From Mytilus galloprovincialis (lineage: Eukaryota; Mollusca; Bivalvia; Mytilida; Mytilidae): 64,000 nucleotides of DNA. Within the stretch, counting starts at the first letter, position 1. Every line of letters starts with the position of its first letter. Of the stretch, positions 12,501-21,808 are shown one piece after another. The DNA lies in NCBI RefSeq assembly GCF_965363235.1, contig NC_134840.1, positions 90,842,416-90,906,415 on the forward strand, in the 5' to 3' direction. A model generated the notes under the pieces. It made no database searches. It was not told where the DNA came from and saw only the letters and a program-made list of their open reading frames with translations. A program made the position numbers and the translations under genes.

Positions 12501-14718
12501 AGATAAATCAATAAAAAGCGCATCGGACGCACGATCTTTATAAGTGTTGATTTTTATATTTTGTAAATAAGTCTTTTGGAAAATATTTCGAAAAATGCAC
12601 GGCTTCTTAAAGGTTTCAGGTTTATTTCGACAAATTAAAAATTCTAGTGAAGTCCTCATCATGAAGAAAAGATAAAACCCACCATAATATATCTTGAAGA
12701 TTTCAGGATAGGTGAAAAGAAGATTAATTTCTTAGTTGTTTCGTTTTATCACTGAGTTCCAATATATATATATATATATATATATAAGTACGTCTGAGTC
12801 AGTGACAACTTTACAACAGATTTATCCATCGGACCACCAGCAATGACGGTGATACATGGCTGTGTACATAATGTATATACAACTCGTCTAAACATCAACC
12901 CAACAATGTTAGATCTGTAAATTTGCGTTCGAAAATTTTTTGTTCTTCCCTCGCCGGGATTCGAACCCATGCTACTGAGATATCGTGACACCAAATCGCC
13001 TGCACTGCAGCCGTCCCGCTAGACCACACGACCACCTGAGCTTCACAAAAATAAAGCTTTCGGTGGCCGTGAAAGGTAACAAACGGCCACCGAAAGCTTT
13101 ATTTTTGTGAATATATATATAAATATATAGACGAGTTGTATATATATAAATATATATACATACAACTCGTCTAAACATCAACCCAACAATGTTAGATCTG
13201 TAAATTTGCCTTCGCAAATTTTTTGTTCTTACCTCGCCGGGATTTGAACCCATGCTACTGAGATATCGTGACACCATATCGCCTGCACTGCAGCCGTCCC
13301 GCTAGACCACACGACCACCTGGGCTTCATAAAAATAAAGCTTTCGGTGGCCGTGTGTACCTTTCCTCGTCAGTTTTAATCTAGCGGCGTACTACAGTACA
13401 TGATATATAAGGCATGGAGATGTTATTGTTACAGATCATATCCAGCTAACGTTAATTTGAATATTTCTTTTCAGGTAACAGTTCCTTTTTCCTACTTTTA
13501 AATTCTGTACATTTCTTGTGAAAAAAACAGAGACAGTAATTTGAATTTAAAAGACTATTATTTTAAAAGCTGGGTGTAAAGTATGGGATAAAACATTATT
13601 TGAGGGTTTAGAGAAAAGAGAACCATATGGACCCAAAAAATAAAGAAAAGAGAATAATGGGTGCTAAAATATAAAGAATATATTTACATATAGAAATTAT
13701 TGAGTCAAAATATATAAAGGATAGATTAAAATTCCATGATAAATGAAGAATGATAATGAAAAAAAAAAATAGATTAAAATTACTGTTTTAGAGGATTTTG
13801 TTTTTAAAGAATGTATTGATATTTTGTCCTGGTAATATATTCCCCCCCCCCCCCCCTATATCATGTATATACTAATAATGTGAATACTAAAATTACCAGT
13901 GTGATCGCACACTCCTTGCACGTTGATAGAGTGGAAACCTTTTCTATTCACAAACGTGTACTCATTATCTCCAGAAGGGGACTGTATCCTGACGTGTTCC
14001 GTCAATTGTCCCAACAACACCAGGGAAGTGTGCTACATCGTAGAAACCATCTCTAAATTTGTTCTTTTGTTGTTGCGTTTCTGGCCACTGAATGAAATCT
14101 TGTGATACATTACATAATGCACTGGATACGTCCCTTACAGCTCTTGATACACTGGATATGTGGTACCCCATTGTGTCTCCTATTACCCTCATTGGGCTTC
14201 CACTAGCAAAATATCTACTTGAGTGAAAGCTGGTATAGCATGTGATCTCAAGGTTGGTCTGCATAAGTTTGGTTCAATTAAATCAGTAATAAACTGCAAA
14301 CTATTCTTAGAAAATCTAAATCTGTCCTTAAACTCTTTATCATCATATTCTGGTTCCATATGTCGATACACTCGCTCTTTTTCATGTCGTCTGCCAACAT
14401 TGTAAATCAATCGCAAAGCCATTTTTATCCAATGGCTAAAACTTAACCAGTCAAAAAGGACCGGCTATATTTATCCAGCGGATAGAACGTGTTGGCCACT
14501 GGATAACTTTTAAGCAATATAAGTTATCCATTGGTTAAACGTTAGCCAGTGGATAAGACGTTTAACCACTGGTTAACACTATCCAACGTTTTGAGCAACC
14601 CAGTCCAGCTCAATTATCTATAGTAAAGGATCCTACAAAGTAATGCAAGATACAGTCACAGAAAATAATTATATTTATAAGTACGTCTGAGTCAGTGACA
14701 ACTCTACAACAGATTTAT

Positions 14719-14816
<98 letters not shown>

Positions 14817-15005
14817 TTATTTATTTATTCTGTATACATTTTCATACTCCAATGTTGTTTCTGTTGTAGATGTATATGTCTGTTTTGGATGCCATTAGTA
14901 TGCAAATGTTGTAAGAACGTTATTCATTCTTGTCCAAATTGCGAAGCAGTATGCGGTCGATATGGACATTACGATAACAGAGTACATGCAATGAAGGTGA
15001 TGTGA
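9522..15005 (+). CDS. LITAF-domain protein 1
   Basis: There are two coding exons: 9522-9889 (phase-2 donor GTAAGT) and 14870-15005 (acceptor CTGTTGTAG, stop TGA), giving 167 residues. The 5' UTR exon may start at 9454 after a TTTTAG acceptor. The N-terminus is rich in Pro, Gln and His, including two repeats of IHNQPP. The LITAF domain follows, with [13 protein letters not shown] (first Cys pair), a hydrophobic segment split by the intron (IVLLLVG and [11 protein letters not shown]) and HSCPNC (second Cys pair). In known LITAF/CDIP1 proteins the two Cys pairs bind zinc and the hydrophobic stretch anchors the protein on the cytosolic face of late endosome or lysosome membranes. A strict PPxY motif is not seen here, unlike in the two downstream paralogues. 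The 5-kb intron is filled with repeats. Confidence 0.85.
11671..11855 (+). repeat. Dispersed repeat R3 (ACGCGCGT family), copy 1
   Basis: It runs from ATCAAAGGTACCAGG through CGCCAGACGCGCGTTTCGTC, ATAAGACTCATCAGTGACGC and AAGTTGAAGAGC to ACAAATACGGCTAAGG. The same order occurs at 44864 and 45218, and in reverse at 30964 and 61260. The GACG...CGTC core is self-complementary. Class unknown. Confidence 0.65.
12277..12495. repeat. Repeat fragment ending in a TTAC microsatellite
   Basis: 12277-12360 matches the reverse complement of the CTGGTGATACCCTCGGGG segment that ends the R3 complex near 45160. It is followed by AT-rich sequence and (TTAC)n at about 12474-12493. A simple tetramer tail of this kind is common at the 3' end of non-LTR retrotransposons, but no coding part is visible. 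Confidence 0.4.
12787..13070 (-). mobile_element. tRNA-derived SINE, copy 1
   Basis: On the minus strand the head resembles a tRNA: a box A-like TGGTCTAGCGGG near 13010-13025 and box B GGTTCGAATCCC at about 12956-12967. The body contains TTAGACGAGTTGTATATAC, and the tail GTCACTGACTCAGACGTACT runs into a TA microsatellite. Both Pol III promoter boxes look usable. It is not a tRNA gene, because the acceptor stem does not close and the sequence is repeated with a long non-tRNA tail. Confidence 0.7.
13040..13112. repeat. Inverted repeat at the junction of two SINE copies
   Basis: ATAAAGCTTTCGGTGGCCGT and its reverse complement face each other around a short GAAAGGTAACAA spacer. The arm sequence is the 5' flank of the SINE head seen again at about 13335-13354. 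A palindromic rearrangement or head-to-head insertion produced it. Confidence 0.6.
13162..13354 (-). mobile_element. tRNA-derived SINE, copy 2 (3'-shortened)
   Basis: It has the same head and body as copy 1 (ACAACTCGTCTAAACATCAA, GAACCCATGCTACTGAGATA, CCGTCCCGCTAGACCAC on the plus strand). It ends in an AT-rich simple repeat before reaching the GACTCAGACG tail. One base in box B differs from copy 1. Confidence 0.65.
13965..14600 (-). mobile_element. PIF/Harbinger transposon fragment, nuclease 5' part
   Basis: Two minus-strand frames give parts of a HARBI1-like nuclease. 14422-14190 reads [20 protein letters not shown] and onward. 14220-13965 contains [19 protein letters not shown], a helix-turn-helix-like [10 protein letters not shown], and GVVGTIDGT with the first catalytic Asp. 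One frameshift near 14220 separates them, and the protein is cut after TIDGT, so it is inactive. Upstream, 14430-14600 holds repeated TTATCCA(C/T)TGG motifs and ends in a TIR-like GTTGCTCAAAACGTTGGATA next to CAG, a CWG triplet that fits Harbinger target use. The other end was not found. Confidence 0.7.
14680..14812. repeat. SINE tail fragment plus long TA microsatellite
   Basis: 14680-14720 repeats the SINE tail (AAGTACGTCTGAGTCAGTGA on the plus strand). It is followed by about 45 AT dinucleotides (14721-14810) and a short ATTT run. The acceptor of LITAF exon 2 lies only about 60 bp downstream. Confidence 0.75.
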
Positions 15006-15383
15006 CTATGAAGCAATATTGGATGTTCAAGACAATAAAAAAAACTAGATGATAATTGTATTGTGTACCTAGTATATCCTCGTTGAGTGAATTTGTATAG
15101 TATTGTATATTGCTATTCCTCCGTCATGAAAGTTTCAGTCAGAAAAGCTTACTTGCAATTACATACTTCCTATTTTATTTATCGTAAAACTTGGACTTTT
15201 CCATACTTTCAAAAGGGACAAGGAACTGATATCAGTATCACCCCATTATTTGAAACCTATGATAAGATTATCTATTTTAAACCATCGATTTTATTAAAAC
15301 TTTCACATTATCATTGTGTATTTAAAACAAGAAAGTATTTTTGGTTTTTCTTTTTATTCATTATCGTTGCCATTTATAAAAGT

Positions 15384-16440
15384 TAATATTATTAATTCGT
15401 ATATTTTAACAAATTTGATTCGTTTAGGGATAGTCACATGTTAAACTATATTTTCGAAGGTAGAGAGAAAACGGCGGATAGCAAAAAGCATATTGACCTG
15501 CAAAAAGCATATTGCACGGTTATTTTTAGAATATCTAAAAACCAATATACTTTGTGACGTCATGTAATGAATTTCAGGATATTGTTTAACGTTTTGAAAC
15601 AAATGATATCTGTGATCGATTATTTGACGAAAACAATTCTTCAAATACATAAGATGTCCAAAAAAAATAAAATAAAATAACAACTAATTATATGTTGTTA
15701 TTGTCAAGGAGACAATGTAATATCTATTAAGTTCCAACAAACCTAAATGACGATTTTGATACAAACATGGTCGGAAATTAATAATATAACAAGTATAGCC
15801 TTTGTATGAGGTCAATACAGGATATATCGACCCAAAGAAGTATATCGACCTCGGACTTCGTCTTCAGTCAATATACTTCTTTCAGGTCAATATATCCTTG
15901 TATCGACCTCATACAAAGGCTATATTTGTATAATATTATTAATTTGTATATTTTAACAAATTTGATTCGTTTAGGGATAGTCACATGTTAAACTATATTT
16001 TCGAAGGTATAGAGAAAACGGCGGATAGCAAAAAGCATATTGACCGGCAAAAAGCATATTGCACGGTTATTTTTAGAATATCATAAAACCGATATACTTT
16101 GTGACGTCATGTAATGAATTTCAGGATATTGTTGAACGTTTTGAAACAAATGATATCTGTGATCGATTATTTGACGAAAAAAAATCTTCAAATACATAAG
16201 ATGTCCAAAAAAAAAAAAGTAAATGAAATAACAACTAATATGTTGTTATTGTCAAGGAGACAATGTAATATCTATAAAGTTCCAACAAACCTAAATGACG
16301 ATTTTGATACAAAAATGGTCGGAAATTAATAATATAACAAATATAGCCTTTGTATGAGGTCAATACAGGATATATCGACCCAAAGAAGTATATCGACCTC
16401 GGACTTCGTCCTCAGTCAATATACTTCTTTCAGGTCAATA
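15384..16440. repeat. Tandem duplication of a 509-bp unit
   Basis: 15384-15892 and 15931-16440 are near-identical direct copies, offset by 547 bp with a 38-bp insert between. Each begins TAATATTATTAATT and contains AGAGAAAACGGCGGATAGCA and TGTGACGTCATGTAATGAAT. Each ends in an inverted-repeat motif built from TATATCGACC and GGTCAATATA. The few differences are single bases and small gaps, so the duplication is recent. Non-coding. Confidence 0.85.
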
Positions 16441-16600
16441 TTATACAATTACTGTCTTTTGATGAGGTAAATATGCGGTTTTATTGACTTTTGAAAAACT
16501 GATATTCACTGAGGCCGACGGCCGAAGTGAATATCAGTTTTTTCAAAAGTCAATTAAACCCCATATTTACCGAAACAAAAGACAGTTATTGTGTTTCGAG
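16440..16600. repeat. Palindromic element
   Basis: The left arm TGATATTCACTGAGGCCGAC and the right arm GAAGTGAATATCAGTTTTT meet at GGCCGACGGCC. Further out, ACTGTCTTTTGATGAGGTAA pairs with TTTACCGAAACAAAAGACAGT. It looks like a foldback MITE with imperfect arms. Confidence 0.6.
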
Positions 16601-17780
16601 AGAAGAAAATGTGTTTAATGACAAAAATATACCAAAACAAATTGTACATGAAACATGAAATGGCTTACATCTACGCAATGTGATCACTGGTGGATAGTTG
16701 TCATATTGGCAATCCCATCTTCTTATTTTATATATTAATCAGCAGAACACGTATTGTTTACGGGTGCGCATTATTAATTTCTTTGATAACCAATAATATA
16801 TTTGTGGAAGAAGCCGGAATGCACGGAGACAACAAACGACATTCGACAAACAAAACTGACAATCCTTGCACATGAGCACACCTGTCATACTCCCTGCCAC
16901 GAGGGTGTTCGAAATCATATCCTCAGTATTGATATACTAGTGATACAGTAGTTGAACAACTTCGACCTCTCGGCCACCGAGTCCAATGCGACAATATTTC
17001 GAGTGGCTATCTAAAGTACAATAACCAAAACTATCCACACTAATCACTAAATACAAATTAAGCCTTTGTAATTTCAACATCTTCTTCCTATAATGCATTA
17101 AAGTATATATTTTATGACCTTTTTTATGTTAAAAAATATTCAGAGGGAAGAAGATGTTGAACTTCCATTTAATGGGTTCAAAAGGAGCATAGTACAATAT
17201 AATAAGACATTATATTTAAAAGACATTAAAAAAAAAGGAACAACAATCGTTAGATGTGTACTAGACAGTCTAGTACACATATAAAGAAAGGAAAAAGTAG
17301 TTTGAACATCATAAACTACACTCATGCAATGTTTAAAAATGTACGTTTGACAGTTAACTGCAAAAGCCACCAAGGGATGGCAAGGTGGGAGATGAACATG
17401 GTATACGCGGATATAAATAGGTAATTTGGTTATGATATTATGAGCAGATGAACAAACCAGGTTTCCCATCCTCGTGCCTGATGCAGAAGGTATATATTGT
17501 AAGATGACCCGGCGATGCTAAATGACATGCTAAGGTTTTAATATTACGAAATAGATAAAAACTTAAATGTTTTATAATAACATTAGATGTATGTTTCATT
17601 ATAATACGTTATTCTGATTGGTTAACTAGCAATCTCGTGATATTCCTTAATCAATTGCATTACACAATGCAACTTTTCATTTATGATGACACGAGGTCCC
17701 ACAATAAAGTGCACAGGTAAATGAAATAAAAACTTGATAAAAGGCGTGTTTTCATGATCCTATAGGTAAAAATGTAATTA

Positions 17781-17939
17781 TAAGTATTAAATGCTTTTTT
17801 TGTAACTTTATAGTGTTGTAAAAGCGTTGACCGTGCGCACATTTTTAGCATGAAGCGCTTCCGCGCTTCATAAAAAATGAACTTCGGTCAACGCTTTTAC
17901 ACCCCAATAAATTTACAAAAAAAGAGCATTCAATTCTTA
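17781..17939. repeat. Palindromic MITE-like element
   Basis: The outer arms TATTAAATGCTTTTTTTGTAA and AAAAAAAGAGCATTCAATT pair. The inner arms GTAAAAGCGTTGACCG and CGGTCAACGCTTTTAC are perfect. The centre AAGCGCTTCCGCGCTT also folds. A related, more diverged piece is at about 30466-30545. Confidence 0.6.
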
Positions 17940-18677
17940 AATAAATTGGAATGGTTCTGATTGTCAATGATAAAATAAATACATGACAGTACATTATATC
18001 ATTGGTGAGTCTAGGTAACCACCATGCAACCCTCGTGTCTGATGCAAAGAAGCTGATTTATATTTTGCCTTCATTAATCAGATCACAAACATATATTTAT
18101 ATTTATCCTGCAATTGGGTGTTCTACTATACAGATACAGACAGCCCTACAGATATCGCTATAAAGCTCTGCCCACTGCCGGACTGAGTATTGTATGAACC
18201 TGCGTGACCTCAGAATGTGTATTGCACTCGCATTCCAATGACGTATCAATTGCGAATTATCGATTACTTTTATACGTTCTCAGTTTGTTTGTTTTCAAAC
18301 ATTTCTTTAGAGCAATAAGAATCACACCAATTTCCTGATAATACACACATGAACAACAGTCTTTCGATTTCAAAACTTGAATGTGTATGATTGTGTAACA
18401 AAAACAACCATGTCAATTTCAGCATGCATGTTTAGTGCATGTAGAGTCTGAAGCGTAGGACAACTCGTACACTCCTGTTTCAAATTGGACAATGTTTTCT
18501 TATTTGTTTTTACTGTTGAAATTAATGTTCAGTTGAAATAGATAATTATTCACCTTGAGCGATGTATTATTGTTGACCATTCGAGATTCTTTTTTTGCGA
18601 ACCCGTCTTCAGCTGAATGTGTGATTTCTGTATCGTATGATACGGTGCTTTTTGTCCGCGATTTATTTAACCTAGGA

Positions 18678-19705
18678 TTAATGGCCAACTTGGAGAATCT
18701 CGTACTTAAGCAAGCCGGCAATAATTTATTTCGACTTCTTTGTTAACAGAGGTTCCAACTCCCTTTTAAACCCTTTGATGATACCGCGTACTTCTCTAGG
18801 GAATAAGTGATTTAGGCCATTTTAGAGGCAATGACAACCTCTACCTCTGGTATCATGGCCCACGCGGAGAATCTCTTAGCCATCCAGCAATAGTTTAGTT
18901 CGACTTTATTATATACTAGGGTACCAACCTTACACTTTGCTGACTAACTCGTACGGGTCTAGGTCATACGTGCTCATGGTCATTTTATAGAGGCAATCCC
19001 TTCCTCTACCTCTCATATTATGGCCCGCGTGGATAATTTCTTAGTTTAGCTAGCGGGCAACAGTTTATTTCAACTTCGTTATATACCGGGCTAATTCATC
19101 CCCCTTTTAACTCATTGTTGACAAACTCCTTCGGGTCTATAGCATAAGTGCTATGAGCCATTTTTAAGAGAATGACTACTCCAACATCTAGTATAAGGGC
19201 GCACCTAAAAATGTCTTAGTTTGGGCAGCCGTCACTATTTTTGGTGGACTGTGTGATATACTAGAGTATTCCCCTTACCCTCTTCTGACCAACTCGTACG
19301 GGTCGAGGACATAAGTGCCATGGACCATGGACCATTTAAGAGGCACTGCCTACCTATACCTCTGGTATAATGGCCAACGTGGAGAATCTCTTAGTTTGAA
19401 GAGCTGGCAATAATGAGGTTTATTTTTACTTCGTGATATACCGGCGAAACTCATGCCCCTTTTAATTCGTTGCTGATAAACTCGTGTAGATCCAGGACAT
19501 AAGTGCTATAAGCCATTTATAAGGGTTTGACTACCTCTTCTTCTGGTATAATGGCCTACCTGGAGTATGTCTTAGTTTAGCCAGCTTTCAATAGTTGTTT
19601 TTTAGACTTAGGGATATACAAGAGTATTCCCCTTGCCCTCTGTTGACCAACACCTACGGGTCTAGGATATTAGTGCTTCGAGCCATTTTAGAGGTAATGC
19701 GATAT
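18678..19705 (+). repeat. Tandem satellite, about six units of 166-180 bp
   Basis: Units start near 18678, 18853, 19019, 19195, 19370 and 19550. Shared landmarks are ATGGCC(A/C)A, GGAGAATCTCTTAG, ATATAC with CTAG(A/G)GTA, CTCGTACGGGTCTAGG and GCCATTTTA(A/G)AGG. Units are diverged by many point changes, so the array is older than the 15.4-kb duplication. Confidence 0.7.
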
Positions 19706-19842
19706 ATTGTAAAAGACATGAAATTTCATGTACAAATCATTTATAATGTGAGTATGGTCTGTATTTAACTCCTAAAAGGACATGGTATTTTGAAGTTCAA
19801 AATGAAACCTGCCAAAAATATACACATTTTATATCGGACATA

Positions 19843-20113
19843 AAGCAAAATTATCGGACAAAAAGCAAAAAGGACAAAAAGCAACGGACAAAAAGCAAAA
19901 GTTTCGGACAAAAAGCAAAATAATCGGACAAAAGGCAAAAACGGACAAAAAGCAACGGACAAAAAGCAAAAGTTTCGGACAAAAAGCAAAATAATCGGAC
20001 AAAAGGCAAAACGGACAAAAAGCAACGGACAAAAAGCAAAAGTTTCGGACAAAAAGCAAAATTATCGGACAAAAAGCAAAAGCGGACAAAAAGCGAATTG
20101 CGGACAAAAAGCA
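19843..20113 (+). repeat. CGGACAAAAAGC minisatellite
   Basis: The short unit CGGACAAAAAGCAAAA, with TTT or TAAT linkers, is repeated about 18 times. It makes a higher-order unit of about 60 bp. The unit equals the inner end of the transposon's right TIR (GCGGACAAAAAGC). The overlapping minus-strand frames through it are not genes. Confidence 0.8.
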
Positions 20114-20228
20114 CCGTATCAATCGTATTACGACACGGGCCTCAAGGGATTTCAAATCAAAAATAAATGCAAAACATGTGTTTTTGCGTCTTTAAAAACA
20201 CAAATAATATACAGAATTAATTGCAGTA

Positions 20229-20455
20229 TTTGTACTCGGCTCGAAACAGGTGTAGTAGCTCGTTAAAAGCTCGCATACACCTTGTTTCCTAGCATCGTAC
20301 AAATACAGCTGATATTTAAAGACACTATAAAACAGTTTATTGTCTATATAAGGTCAATGTCAGGTAAATATAAACTTTTTTGTACGAGGCTGAGAAACTT
20401 GGAAGTGCGAGGTTCTACCTCAGTTTTGCGCCGAGTACAAAAAAGTTTATATTTT
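20229..20455. repeat. Two adjacent palindromic elements
   Basis: 20229-20305 has arms built from TTGTAC...GGTGTA and TACACCTTG...GTACAA. 20366-20455 has arms AAATATAAACTTTTTTGTAC and GTACAAAAAAGTTTATATTT, a 20-bp near-perfect stem. Both contain GAGCTCG-like or CGAGG cores. Confidence 0.55.
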
Positions 20456-20769
20456 CATCAATTTCGTTTGAGGCATATGACATAGTTTGTTTTGTCGAGA
20501 AAAAACCATGATATCTACCTTGTTCAAATTCAGGTTTATGTGAGGAAATTCTCAATCGAGTAAAACTTCTCCTCCGCTCAAGGGGGGTTGGGTCTCAATG
20601 AAATAAGATATCTTTCAAGACCAAAATTTGTCTTGAAAAGGTTATAGTTACAGAGCTTTCCATCAGAACAGTTGTGCCTTTGGAGTCTCCACTGATCCCC
20701 ATAGTACTGGTACATAATGTGTTTGTATAAAAAAAAATAAAGCTGTAATTACTTGCAAAAGCGTAACTG

Positions 20770-21231
20770 TCAATTAAGTCCTTCAATATTCATTAGAAAA
20801 AAGTTTAAGAATCCGTACCATGAAGGAATTTTTTGCTCATGTAGTAGTTTTGATTCTAAATATGCCGCCTTTAGAAGGGGAAAAGATTATCCCACATTTT
20901 CAAGCTTGTGCCAGTATCTGATCATATACTTTGCAATATCAAAATGCAGAGGGATTCCACCTATTTCAGAAATAGTGACCACTGTTGACCTGCTTTTGGT
21001 AACGCCAAGTAATAACCCAACAAAGTTTCCTGTTAGCTCATTTATAAGGTATGGTTCGGCTTTTGCTTTCTCTCTAGAAACACAGAGAACAAATAGAACC
21101 CATTCTATAAACAGTTGGAAGAAACAGTCGGACATTATGTTACACGACGGTATTATAAACAGTTGGAAGAAACAGTCGGACATTATGTTACACGACGGTA
21201 TTATAAACAGTTGGAAGAAACAGTCGGACAT
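20770..21231 (-). mobile_element. LINE ORF2 C-terminal fragment
   Basis: The minus-strand frame reads NFVGLLLGVTKSRSTVVTIS, EIGGIPLHFDIAKYMIRYWH and, after one in-frame stop at 20887-20889, SFPLLKAAYLESKLLHEQKI and SWYGFLNFFL. This matches the pattern of the region after the reverse transcriptase in non-LTR retrotransposons (a GV.K......V..ELG..PL...I....KYW..L motif). It is 5'-truncated and inactive. A 48-bp in-frame triplication lies at its upstream end. The plus-strand open frame of 181 codons over the same DNA is antisense to this fragment. Confidence 0.55.
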
Positions 21232-21248
21232 TATGTTACACGACGGTA
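21107..21248. repeat. Three perfect 48-bp tandem repeats
   Basis: The unit beginning ATAAACAGTTGGAAGAAACA occurs at 21107, 21155 and 21203 with no visible differences until the last two bases. The length of 48 bp keeps frame on both strands. The identity points to a recent expansion. Confidence 0.9.
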
Positions 21249-21808
21249 ACGTACAAAATCAAACTACCAAACAATTTAAATTTTATTACGGAAAATAATT
21301 TAAACATACATCACGAATGTTTTCTGCTAATCTTTATAATAGTATGTCACCGTCTTAAGATTTTATTTCATTGTTTTACGGTAAATTTTAATTCCTAAAG
21401 TTCTGCCATTTAGAAAGCAACATATATGTTTCTGTGTTTGTTAGATATAGTGATATGATCGTAATATAATGTGGATATGGAATGACGATGGTCAACTCTG
21501 ACGTCATTTGTTGTATTTTGGATCGAACAAATAGGTCATGACTGTGGTTCGATTTAGACCAAGCGATCCCCAACATCAATATTGATTAATATCAATTTAA
21601 AAACCTTATAAAAAATTCTGTTAATCTTTACATTAACTTTTCGTAGACATTTAAATATAGTAGTCATTTTGAAATACAAAATATAGGTCAAAATATGTAA
21701 TGTTAATTTGTAACCATGCCGTCAACTTTTTATAGGTCATTATACTGTATATAGCCAGAAATGGAAGAAACGCAATCAGGCCATTAAAGCAAGTGTGATT
21801 TATTTAAG

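Larger units (their letters stand above)
9890..14869. other. Intron of LITAF gene 1, filled with repeats
   Basis: This intron holds a dispersed-repeat copy with the ACGCGCGT motif (11671-11855), an opposed fragment of the same repeat complex (12277-12360) and a TTAC microsatellite. It also holds two minus-strand SINE copies (12787-13354), a Harbinger nuclease fragment (13965-14600) and a long TA microsatellite just before the acceptor. The rest (9900-11660) is AT-rich sequence with no recognised feature. Confidence 0.6.
18638..20121. mobile_element. 1.48-kb TIR transposon with internal satellite and TIR-like minisatellite
   Basis: The left end TGATACGGTGCTTTTTGTCC (18638) and the right end (finishing 20121) are perfect inverted repeats over 22 bp. 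Identical ATCGTA hexamers flank both ends (18632-18637, 20122-20127), a 6-bp target-site duplication. Inside, six units of about 175 bp follow each other (18678-19705), each marked by ATGGCC...GGAGAATCTC. They are followed by 80-100 bp of unique sequence and then the CGGACAAAAAGC array. No transposase frame is present, so the element is non-autonomous. The superfamily is not assigned. Confidence 0.75.
15006..21808. other. Intergenic region between LITAF genes 1 and 2
   Basis: No host gene is recognised. It holds the tandem duplication (15384-16440), palindromes (16440-16600, 17781-17939, 20229-20305, 20366-20455), the 1.48-kb TIR element (18638-20121) and a LINE fragment (20770-21231). The minus-strand open frame of 109 codons at 17140-17469 has no recognised motif. 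Confidence 0.5.

Noticed and set aside
12945-13030. Possible tRNA gene
   Set aside because: Boxes A and B are present, but the acceptor stem does not close; it is the head of a repeated SINE with a long tail.
14695-14898. Open frame of alternating Tyr and Ile
   Set aside because: It runs through a TA microsatellite.
17140-17469. 109-codon minus-strand frame
   Set aside because: No domain, Cys and Ser scattered, AT-rich intergenic sequence; most likely chance.
19765-20155. Three overlapping minus-strand frames rich in Phe, Cys, Leu
   Set aside because: They are translations of the CGGACAAAAAGC minisatellite in different frames.
20753-21298. Longest plus-strand open frame (181 codons)
   Set aside because: It is antisense to a recognisable LINE fragment, and its end is a 48-bp triplication.
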